The notes under the pieces were generated by a model. It did no database searches and was not told the DNA's origin. It was given only the letters and a program-made list of their open reading frames with translations. A stretch of DNA of 8,772 nucleotides. Origin: JAABRU01 sp050180235. GTDB taxonomy: Bacteria > Desulfobacterota > Desulfobacteria > Desulfobacterales > Desulfococcaceae. The stretch covers positions 1 to 8,772 of the forward strand of contig JBFXEJ010000169.1 of the NCBI GenBank assembly GCA_050180235.1, given 5' to 3'. Shown here piece by piece: positions 1 through 5,818 of this stretch; position 1 is the first letter of the stretch; every line of letters begins with the position of its first letter. The translations under genes were made by a program, and so were the position numbers.

Positions 1-18
1 TCTGATTCTGACAGTCTG

Positions 19-405
19 CTACCGGAACTGAATACTTCCGTTTCTGACCCAGAGATCGAATTTCTGACGCAGAAAGCGTTTGAAATGAAAACGTGTGGGC
101 GGAAACAGCAGCAGAAGTCCCATAAGATCGGTCAGAAAACCGGGCGTCAGCAGCACGATGCCCGCAGCTAAAATGATCACCGCATCCACCAGTTCCTCGG
201 CAGGCATGATTCCCTGATCCAGACTGGCGCGCACCCTGAGCAGTGTCTGCAGCCCCTGCATCCGGGCCAGCCACGCGCCTGCAAAACCGGAGAGGATAAC
301 CAGCAGAAATGTGTTGAGTGTCCCGATATTTTTGCCGATTTCTATAAACAGAAATATCTCCGCGGCAGGAATCAGGGTAAAGGCCAGAAAAAGTTTCACC
401 AGCAT
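19..405 (-). CDS. fxsA: FxsA family inner-membrane protein
   Basis: A 128-residue hydrophobic protein that matches the FxsA family in length and layout. Visible features are a first membrane segment at about residues 3-22 containing the IPAAEIFLFIEIG stretch, a second at about 29-48 (glycine/alanine rich, ending LARMQG), and a long hydrophobic segment at about 72-101 with the family signature LLTPGFLTD followed by GLLLLFPPTR. The C-terminal tail is short, basic and presumably cytoplasmic. In E. coli, overproduced FxsA relieves F-plasmid exclusion of phage T7; its normal role is unclear, so no reaction can be assigned. The ATG start is preceded by AAAGGAG (plus strand 418-424), with a somewhat long spacing of 12 nt. 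The gene is divergent from the rest of the window and has two promoter-like sites upstream. The family call is firm; the function is not. Confidence 0.93.
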   Translation of the reverse strand: MLVKLFLAFTLIPAAEIFLFIEIGKNIGTLNTFLLVILSGFAGAWLARMQGLQTLLRVRASLDQGIMPAEELVDAVIILAAGIVLLTPGFLTDLMGLLLLFPPTRFHFKRFLRQKFDLWVRNGSIQFR

Positions 406-439
406 AAAATATGGATTCTCCTTTGTTTATTTTTACGGA

Positions 440-468
440 AATATCAGCATTTTTAACACAGGTGTCAA
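440..468 (-). promoter_or_regulatory. sigma70-like promoter, proximal, for fxsA
   Basis: On the minus strand a perfect -35 TTGACA (plus 463-468) is followed by a 17-nt spacer and GATATT (plus 440-445; 4 of 6 consensus -10 bases). It lies 35 bp upstream of the fxsA start codon, so transcription would begin at about position 433 and give a short leader carrying the ribosome binding site. Seen by eye only; not tested. Confidence 0.6.
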
Positions 469-479
469 GAAATGCCCAT

Positions 480-508
480 TTTATCGTTGAATTCTCCCTG
501 ATTGTCAA
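480..508 (-). promoter_or_regulatory. sigma70-like promoter, distal, for fxsA
   Basis: A second perfect TTGACA on the minus strand (plus 503-508), again with a 17-nt spacer, is followed by GATAAA (plus 480-485; 4 of 6 -10 bases). It lies 40 bp upstream of the proximal promoter in the same orientation. Two well-spaced boxes in tandem in an AT-rich divergent region are unlikely to be chance, but which one is used cannot be told from the sequence. Confidence 0.5.
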
Positions 509-738
509 TTAATATCGGAATATGTGATTTTGTCAGATTTTGTTCCGGCATTTATGCCGCAGAGTATGGCTGTGCGGAAATTTTTTTCTTTCCCGCAGAG
601 AACACAGAGGTTTTTTTTATTTCTGTCTTGAAATGTCTGTCCGGATGCCAGATAAAATTTATCCGGTGAACTGTAAATAAGAAAAAAAATGTTATCCAAA
701 ACACTGAGGTGATTTACAGAAAAGAATATACCGGGAAA

Positions 739-764
739 GTATCAAAAGCTTCCGGCTTTTGACC
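739..764. repeat. dispersed palindromic repeat, solitary copy
   Basis: The core TCAAAAGC-TTCCG-GCTTTTGA forms an 8-bp stem with a 5-nt loop. It starts with the same GTATCA as the three tandem copies at 3903-3984 on the other side of the 960-3896 gene, so this is a recurring REP-like element and not a one-off hairpin. No T-run follows on either strand, so it is a poor intrinsic terminator. Confidence 0.75.
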
Positions 765-846
765 TGTGCCTGTGAACTGAAATGGGATATTTATTTTCAA
801 AAATCACCTGAGTTCAATATTATCAGGTCAAAAAAATTCCGGAGTG

Positions 847-900
847 CCAAACTGAAAGTCTGACAGAAGTGGGGCAGTCCCAAACTTTCAGTTCGGGACT
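847..900. repeat. overlapping inverted repeats (alternative hairpins)
   Basis: Two structures share the same bases. Arms 847-862 and 881-896 are complementary at 14 of 16 positions. Separately, 876-886 pairs with 890-900 (10 of 11, one A-C mismatch) around a TTC loop, the outer part being AGTCCC and GGGACT. They cannot form together. The cluster ends 45 nt before the Shine-Dalgarno of the dikinase-like gene. It may be a REP-like repeat or a leader structure; the sequence does not decide. Confidence 0.55.
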
Positions 901-945
901 ACGGGAAGAAATGTCCGGGGGCAGGCTGAAGCCGGAATTTCGGAG

Positions 946-954
946 AAAGGAGGG
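946..954 (+). promoter_or_regulatory. strong ribosome binding site of the 960 gene
   Basis: AAAGGAGGG gives a near-complete anti-16S match, with 6 nt between AGGAGG and the ATG at 960. It fixes that ATG as the start and therefore places the hydrophobic signal sequence inside the protein. Confidence 0.85.
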
Positions 955-959
955 ATCGC

Positions 960-3896
960 ATGAACAGGAAGACAGGAACTGAGATCGGGATATGCTTATT
1001 TCTGAATGTTTTTCTTATGCTTATGCTGTCTGCGGATGCGGCATATCCACAGAATGCGGATGAAATCAGAAATATGATCCAGGTCTTCAAAGAGGATGAG
1101 CGTGGGCCTTTTGAGGGAATCCGCTGGTTCTGCAAAGACGGAAGCATTCTTCCCGCGCGTCAGCCCTGTGAGGGCGAGGACGGTATACAGCACGGACTTC
1201 ACAGGGCATGGGTAAAAAATCTGGCAAAGGAAAAAGGCATTTATCTGGGGCAGATTCTGGCCGGTACAGAATTTGCGGATTTCTGGGACAGCCGGAATCA
1301 GAATGCCCGTTTGCAGCAGTTTATTGTGGAAAAATTTCTCCAGTCCGCAGATGATGGCTGGATCTTCCGCAAAGCCCGTTATTACCGGGGCGCTGTGCAG
1401 ATGGAGGATGAGGAACAATGGGGACAGAAATTTCTGGAATGGCTGCTTGCGGACATAAAGCGGGTGGAATCGCAGTTTTTTCTTCTCCGGGAAGCAGTGA
1501 GGGAGATTCCCCACGGTGCTTCTGAAAACCTTTGGGAAGCCATCCGTGCTGATTCCAGAATCATTGCCGAATCCTACCGGGCTTTTGAAAATCTTCGGGT
1601 AAAACTGCATGGCCGTCCGGAAGTATCAGATATTGAAATGGTCCGGAATTTTCACGCGGAACACAGGGACAGAATGTCTTCCTATGCAGAGCAGAAAACC
1701 AGAAAACTGATACAGGATTTGGAAAAGGCATTTGCGCCTGCGGATTTGCGTTCGCTGGGTTCCTATATAAAAAGATTTTCAACTGAGTCGCCTGTCCGGA
1801 CACAGCTGGAGGAATTCATTGCTGTTTACGGCAATGCAACGGAAAAAATATCCCATGCCGCCATAAAAGATCAGTGCCGGAGAATTTCCCGTATGCTAGT
1901 GGAAAGCCGAATACGGATGCTGCTGCGCCAGTCCGGCAGAGGGCGTCTTTCCTATGCGGATTTGTCTGCTGATCTGGAAAAAATTCTTTTCCGCCAAATG
2001 AACGCATGGCAGCCTTTCACAGTAAGGGATTTGCTGGAAAAAAGTTATGTTCTGGCCGAAGCTGCTGCCGGATGCGGGCTGCTGGAGCTTTGGGAATGGG
2101 ACATGGTCAGACCCATGCTGACCCTGCCGGAAAACACGGATCGTCTTATATTTGGAAATCTCACGGAAAAAGCCCTGTATTCACGCATGGTGACAGAATG
2201 GGGAAGCGGCATGATCCGGGCAGTCTATGAGCCGGGTGTGAAAATTTTTTCCGGGTTTGAACCACTGACCGCAGGATTCATGGATGACCGCATACGCTCC
2301 ACTGTGCTTCTTTCTCTGGGAGATACAGCCGGTCAACTGGCTGCTTTGGCAAAGGAAATAAGCGGAACCGAAAACCGGGTTATGGGAAAATCTTTTCCGG
2401 GTATGCGGGGCCTGAATCCGGGTTTTGCCAAAGGTGAACTTGCCGTGGCTGAAGATCATATGGAAAACATTTCCTTTTCCGGAGAGAAAATCTATGTGCT
2501 GCCCTTTATTCCGTCCGATATTCGGCCAGTGGCAGGCATTGCCTCGGTCAGTGAGGGAAATCTGGTTTCCCATGTCCAGCTTCTTGCACGCAATCTGGGC
2601 ATTCCCAATGCAATTCTCTCTCCAAAGGAAGCAAAGTCTCTGCTTGCCTATTCGGGAAAGACCGTGTTTTATGCGGTTTCTCCGCGCGGAACCGTGATTA
2701 TGAAACCCGAATCTGACATGAATGAGGAGGAACAGAATCTTACAGACAAGGGGACTCTGAAAGAGGATCGCATTCTGATTCCCACAGACAAAATCAGTCT
2801 CAGCCGCATGGATCTGCCCGGTCTGAAGCAGGTGCGGGCCTCGGATTCCGGAAAAATCTGCGGGCCGAAAGCTGCAAATCTTGGAGAACTCAGACATCTT
2901 TTTCCGGACAATGTGGTGGAAGGTCTGGTGATTCCCTTTGGTGTTTTCCGGCAGCACATGGATCTGCCCATGCCCGGAACCATCGGAACTTACTGGGATT
3001 TTCTTGGTCAGGTCTTTGATCGTGCCGAGGCGGAGCGGCTTAGCGGCATATCTGAAAAGGAAATTGAAACCGGGGTGCTGAGGGATTTGGAAAAATTCAG
3101 GGCGGCTTTGAAAGGTCTCACCTTTCTGCCCTCTTTCCGGCAGCAGTTGACCATAGCGTTTGAAAGGGAATTTGGCATAAAAATGGGAAATATTCCTGTA
3201 TTCATCCGCAGCGACACAAATATGGAAGACCTGAAGGAATTCACGGGAGCAGGCCTGAATCTGACAGTTTTCAATGTGCGTGATGCCGGGGCAGTATGGC
3301 AGGGCATCCGGGATGTATGGGCCTCCCCGTTTACGGAACGCGGATATCTGTGGCGCCAGAAATACATGCGCAACCCGGAAAATGTATATCCTTCCATTCT
3401 GATCATGCCCACTGTGACAGTGGAAAAATCCGGGGTTATGATCACCACTGATGTGGCAGGTTCTGATTCTCAGGCCATTACCCTGGCCTTCAGTGCGGGG
3501 CCGGGCGGAGCAGTGGAAGGGCAGGCAGCGGAAAGCTGGTTACTGAAATCAGACGGAAGAGATCAGTTTCTTTCACCATCAAGGGAAGCCAGATATTATG
3601 TTCTGCCGGAAAAAGGGGGATCATACAAAGGATACAGGCATTTTGACCGGCCGCTTCTGAATCCGGAAGAACGCATGGCGCTGCGGGATTTTGCCCGGCA
3701 GGTGAAAACCGTCATGGCCGGAAGACCGGGCATGGAAAGTGGCGGTCCCTGGGATGTGGAACTGGGATTCAAAGAGGGGAAAATCTGGCTGTTCCAGATT
3801 CGGCCCTTTGTGGAAAACCGGCACGCGCAGGCTTCGGCATATCTTCGGAATCTTGACCCCGCGACAGACAATGACCGGGAAATCCCCATTGACTGA
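960..3896 (+). CDS. exported PEP-synthase/glucan-water-dikinase-like phosphotransferase
   Basis: 978 residues. Residues 1-27 look like a signal peptide: charged MNRK start, a hydrophobic core (ICLFLNVFLMLMLS) and an ADA|A cleavage site. Residues ~30-490 are an unassigned, mostly helical region with an early cysteine pair (C58, C70). Residues ~505-580 are a PEP-utilizer 'swivel' domain with the putative phosphohistidine H538 in NLVSHVQLLARNLGIPN. Residues ~630-955 are a PPDK/PPS N-terminal ATP-grasp domain: GPKAANLGEL (K637), VIPFGVF, FIRSDTNMEDL (R750, E756-D757), GAGLNLTVF, IRDVWASPF, then DVELGF and FQIRPF. The order swivel then C-terminal ATP-grasp, with no PEP/pyruvate TIM barrel, is that of plant glucan water dikinases. 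LVSHVQLLARN and RDVWASPFTERG also resemble those proteins more than PpsA. Such enzymes move the beta-phosphate of ATP via histidine to an acceptor. The acceptor here is unknown, and export makes the ATP source puzzling. Confidence 0.85.
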   Translation: MNRKTGTEIGICLFLNVFLMLMLSADAAYPQNADEIRNMIQVFKEDERGPFEGIRWFCKDGSILPARQPCEGEDGIQHGLHRAWVKNLAKEKGIYLGQILAGTEFADFWDSRNQNARLQQFIVEKFLQSADDGWIFRKARYYRGAVQMEDEEQWGQKFLEWLLADIKRVESQFFLLREAVREIPHGASENLWEAIRADSRIIAESYRAFENLRVKLHGRPEVSDIEMVRNFHAEHRDRMSSYAEQKTRKLIQDLEKAFAPADLRSLGSYIKRFSTESPVRTQLEEFIAVYGNATEKISHAAIKDQCRRISRMLVESRIRMLLRQSGRGRLSYADLSADLEKILFRQMNAWQPFTVRDLLEKSYVLAEAAAGCGLLELWEWDMVRPMLTLPENTDRLIFGNLTEKALYSRMVTEWGSGMIRAVYEPGVKIFSGFEPLTAGFMDDRIRSTVLLSLGDTAGQLAALAKEISGTENRVMGKSFPGMRGLNPGFAKGELAVAEDHMENISFSGEKIYVLPFIPSDIRPVAGIASVSEGNLVSHVQLLARNLGIPNAILSPKEAKSLLAYSGKTVFYAVSPRGTVIMKPESDMNEEEQNLTDKGTLKEDRILIPTDKISLSRMDLPGLKQVRASDSGKICGPKAANLGELRHLFPDNVVEGLVIPFGVFRQHMDLPMPGTIGTYWDFLGQVFDRAEAERLSGISEKEIETGVLRDLEKFRAALKGLTFLPSFRQQLTIAFEREFGIKMGNIPVFIRSDTNMEDLKEFTGAGLNLTVFNVRDAGAVWQGIRDVWASPFTERGYLWRQKYMRNPENVYPSILIMPTVTVEKSGVMITTDVAGSDSQAITLAFSAGPGGAVEGQAAESWLLKSDGRDQFLSPSREARYYVLPEKGGSYKGYRHFDRPLLNPEERMALRDFARQVKTVMAGRPGMESGGPWDVELGFKEGKIWLFQIRPFVENRHAQASAYLRNLDPATDNDREIPID

Positions 3897-3902
3897 AACA
3901 AA

Positions 3903-3984
3903 GTATCACAAGCTTCCGGCTTGCATAAACGTATCAAAAGCTTCCAGCTTGTAAAAACGTATCAAAAGCTTCCAGCTTTTGAAC
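3903..3984. repeat. three tandem 28-bp palindromic repeats
   Basis: Copies start at 3903, 3931 and 3959, each beginning GTATCA and containing AGCTTCC(G/A)GCTT; the first two end in AAAC, the third in TTTTGAAC. They abut with no spacers, so this is not a CRISPR array. The third copy has the full 8-bp stem TCAAAAGC/GCTTTTGA also seen at 739; the first two have shorter stems (CAAGC/GCTTG and AAGC/GCTT). The array begins 7 bp after the stop codon of the dikinase-like gene. Confidence 0.85.
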
Positions 3985-4006
3985 GGTAAAGCATTACAGA
4001 TTTCCG

Positions 4007-4027
4007 AACAGGCTGGAAGCCTGTTTT
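4007..4027 (+). terminator. probable intrinsic terminator after the dikinase-like gene
   Basis: AACAGGC-TGGAA-GCCTGTT forms a perfect 7-bp stem with a 5-nt loop, and the right arm runs into TTTT (4024-4027). The T-run is short, so efficiency is uncertain. It lies 110 bp downstream of the stop, after the tandem palindromes. Confidence 0.5.
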
Positions 4028-4417
4028 ACCCCGGTCTGATGAATTTTGGAGGAAATATATGCAGTCCTGAAGGGAAATGTTGATTTAATCCCTTTTTCAT
4101 AGTAGGAAAAAGACAGATTTCCGGGAAATGACGGTTTCCGCATTCCTTAACGGAAAAACGCAGGGTGGTTTCTCCGCAAGGTTTTATACCGATTCTCCAT
4201 TGATTTGATACAATATCATAAATTTTTTTCGCTGTTCCGGGTGTGCAGAAAACCGCTCCGCTTAATTTTTGCACTCCTCCGGATTTGCATTCCGGATTGT
4301 ATAAAACCAATGGCAAGTCTGTATTGCGCCATAATCCTTTTCCGGAAATCAGCTTATCGGACAGAACATAATGTTTTATTCAAAAACCCATAAACACAGA
4401 AAAGAGAGTCCTGAACG
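4028..4417. other. non-coding region upstream of the VWA lipoprotein gene
   Basis: About 390 bp with no gene I can support. It contains a good Shine-Dalgarno (GGAGG, 4048-4052) followed by an ATG at 4059 that stops after three codons, which could be the relic of a lost gene. It also holds a weak hairpin TGATA-CAA-TATCA before a T-rich stretch (near 4206-4230), a TCCGGATT direct duplication flanking TGCAT around 4277-4300, and the short palindrome AACATAATGTT (4365-4375) ahead of the next gene. The lipoprotein's promoter must lie here but no clear -35/-10 pair stands out. A weak GAGAG at 4404-4408 serves as its ribosome binding site. Confidence 0.5.
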
Positions 4418-5485
4418 ATGAAAAAAAACAAACTGTTTGTGATGTGGATTGTAATGATTGCACTTTGTCTGGGCCTGACTGGCTGCGGCGATGATGATGA
4501 TGAAGGAAGTTCCCAGCCTTCATGCGGATGCAAGTCTGATCCGGTGATTGAAAACAAGGGTCTGGTTTTCATCTATGAAAAACAGACGGTACAGAAACCG
4601 GCCAATGTTTCGGTAATGTTCAAACTGGAAACCAATGAGGGGCAGCCGGTTACGGATCTGACAGCCGAAAATCTCAGGATTTATGAAAACGGGGAACCAA
4701 TATCACTCTATGAAAGCAGGCAGGCCATTATTCCCAAACCCGGAACCTTTGTCCATAACGGTATGCTGCTGCTGGATCTCAGCGGCAGCATACTGGAAAG
4801 TGAAAGTCTGGGAAGCCTGAAAACCGCAGCCAAGGCATTTGTAACTGCTGTGATGCCGCCAAAAGACAGCAGCGGTTACGGTGAAATGCGTCTGGAAATC
4901 CGATGGTTTGACGGTTCTGCCAGTACTCATCTGCTGGTTTCCTTTACCGAGGATCCGGATATGCTGATCAAAGGGATAGACAGCATTACTGCCAGTATCA
5001 GTACCGACAGTTCCACCAATCTGTACGGAGCGGTTATTGAAGGACTGAATATTGTAAACAATACCATGAACATGGCTTCCCAAAGCGTTTCAATGGGTTC
5101 ACTGGTAACATTCACTGACGGCAAGGATCAGGCCGGAAGAAAAACAAAGGATGAGGCTGTCAAGGCCGTGAACAACGCTGATGAGGATATTTCCATTTAT
5201 ACCATCGGTCTGGGCAGCGAGATTGACAAGGATGTTCTGACGGCACTGGGACCGGATGGTTTTGTATGGGCTGATGATATTGATGAACTGTATGCAAAAT
5301 TTGAGGAGATTGCCAATGAAATCAGTGCGGATGTGAACAGTCATTACCTGTTTGAATACTGTTCCCCCAAACGCAAAGGACAGCATGAACTAAAAATTGT
5401 AGCAGAATACGGAGAAAAAAGCGGTTCTATGACCACCTGCTTTTGCGCGGACGGCTTTGAAGGCGGATGCGAGGTCAATCAGTAA
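4418..5485 (+). CDS. VWA-domain lipoprotein
   Basis: 355 residues. The N-terminus is a lipoprotein signal: KKNK, a hydrophobic stretch, then lipobox L20-T-G-C23. The residue after the lipidated Cys is Gly, not Asp, so outer-membrane sorting is likely by the E. coli rule. A short acidic linker (DDDDE) follows. Residues ~48-100 form a beta-rich lead-in (LTAENLRIYENGEPI), and ~113-305 a von Willebrand A domain with the complete MIDAS: D120-L-S122-G-S124, T200 in SSTNLYG, and D234 in TFTDGKD, followed by IYTIGLG. The site should bind Mg2+ or another divalent metal and mediate protein-ligand adhesion; the ligand is unknown. Residues 309-355 are cysteine-bearing (C315, C341, C343, C351), with C36 and C38 near the N-terminus, suggesting disulfides outside the cytoplasm. 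The final two codons and the stop lie inside the heptad repeat that follows. The domain call is strong; the biological role is open. Confidence 0.9.
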   Translation: MKKNKLFVMWIVMIALCLGLTGCGDDDDEGSSQPSCGCKSDPVIENKGLVFIYEKQTVQKPANVSVMFKLETNEGQPVTDLTAENLRIYENGEPISLYESRQAIIPKPGTFVHNGMLLLDLSGSILESESLGSLKTAAKAFVTAVMPPKDSSGYGEMRLEIRWFDGSASTHLLVSFTEDPDMLIKGIDSITASISTDSSTNLYGAVIEGLNIVNNTMNMASQSVSMGSLVTFTDGKDQAGRKTKDEAVKAVNNADEDISIYTIGLGSEIDKDVLTALGPDGFVWADDIDELYAKFEEIANEISADVNSHYLFEYCSPKRKGQHELKIVAEYGEKSGSMTTCFCADGFEGGCEVNQ

Positions 5486-5531
5486 TCAGTGAACAGTTAT
5501 CAGTTATCAGTGAACAGTTATCAGTGAACAG
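5476..5531 (-). repeat. inverted heptad array (8 units)
   Basis: Eight consecutive 7-bp units on the plus strand: CAATCAG, TAATCAG, TGAACAG, TTATCAG, TTATCAG, TGAACAG, TTATCAG, TGAACAG. Their reverse complements (CTGATAA, CTGTTCA and variants) belong to the same family as the larger array at 5550-5794, so the two arrays face each other across an 18-bp A/T-rich spacer (5532-5549). The first two units overlap the end of the VWA lipoprotein gene; its TAA stop is the start of unit 2. Confidence 0.9.
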
Positions 5532-5549
5532 TCTTCAAATAAAAAGTCA

Positions 5550-5794
5550 TAACTGACAACTGATAACTGACAACTGGTAACTGACAACTGACAACTGGTA
5601 ACTGACAACTGGTAACTGACAACTGGTAACTGACAACTGATAACTGACAACTGACAACTGACAACTGACAACTGACAACTGACAACTGACAACTGACAAC
5701 TGACAACTGACAACTGATAACTGGTAACTGGTAACTGGTAACTGGTAACTGGTAACTGGTAACTGGTAACTGGTAACTGGTAACTGATAACTGA
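5550..5794 (+). repeat. heptad tandem array, 35 units of YAACTGR
   Basis: Exactly 245 bp, 35 uninterrupted copies of a 7-bp unit that varies only at its first (T/C) and last (A/G) bases. Units 1-14 are mixed, including three tandem copies of the 14-mer CAACTGG-TAACTGA (units 7-12). Units 15-24 are ten identical CAACTGA, units 25-33 nine identical TAACTGG, and units 34-35 TAACTGA. The block structure points to slipped-strand expansion. Such heptameric short tandem repeats are well known in cyanobacteria and occur in other large bacterial genomes. Every plus-strand frame is closed by stops within the array, so it is not coding on that strand. Confidence 0.97.
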
Positions 5795-5803
5795 CAAATA
5801 TAT

Positions 5804-5810
5804 GGAAGGA
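5804..5810 (+). promoter_or_regulatory. ribosome binding site of the aminotransferase gene
   Basis: GGAAGGA lies 8 nt upstream of the ATG at 5819 and only 9 bp beyond the last heptad unit. No promoter fits between the array and this site, so the gene is either read through the array or started from within it. Confidence 0.75.
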
Positions 5811-5818
5811 AATTTTTT

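Larger units (their letters stand above)
506..959. other. non-coding region between fxsA promoters and the dikinase-like gene
   Basis: About 450 bp without a credible gene. It holds an A/T-rich stretch (590-700), one copy of the palindromic dispersed repeat (739-764), an imperfect inverted pair (TGAGGTGATTT at 705-715 against AAATCACCTGA at 801-811, 10 of 11 complementary), a small inverted repeat ACCTGA/TCAGGT (806-811 and 823-828), the hairpin cluster at 847-900, and finally the ribosome binding site of the next gene. I could not identify a convincing plus-strand promoter here. Confidence 0.6.

Noticed and set aside
505..699. Minus-strand 64-codon frame
   Set aside because: No recognisable protein features and no gene context; it overlaps both the distal fxsA promoter region and A/T-rich intergenic sequence.
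2181..2957. Minus-strand 258-codon frame inside the dikinase-like gene
   Set aside because: A shadow of the plus-strand gene, which has clear domains and a strong ribosome binding site; no family features in the antisense product.
3903..3984. CRISPR-like 28-bp periodic repeat
   Set aside because: The copies abut directly with no spacers and vary in sequence; they are tandem palindromes.
4048..4070. Good Shine-Dalgarno followed by ATG and a stop after three codons
   Set aside because: Too short to call a leader peptide; no attenuator structure follows. Possibly a relic of a deleted gene.
4026..4316. Minus-strand 96-codon frame between the dikinase-like and lipoprotein genes
   Set aside because: It would need a TTG start without a ribosome binding site, and its end overlaps the terminator hairpin. 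It could be a decayed gene or a genome repeat, but nothing supports it as a gene.
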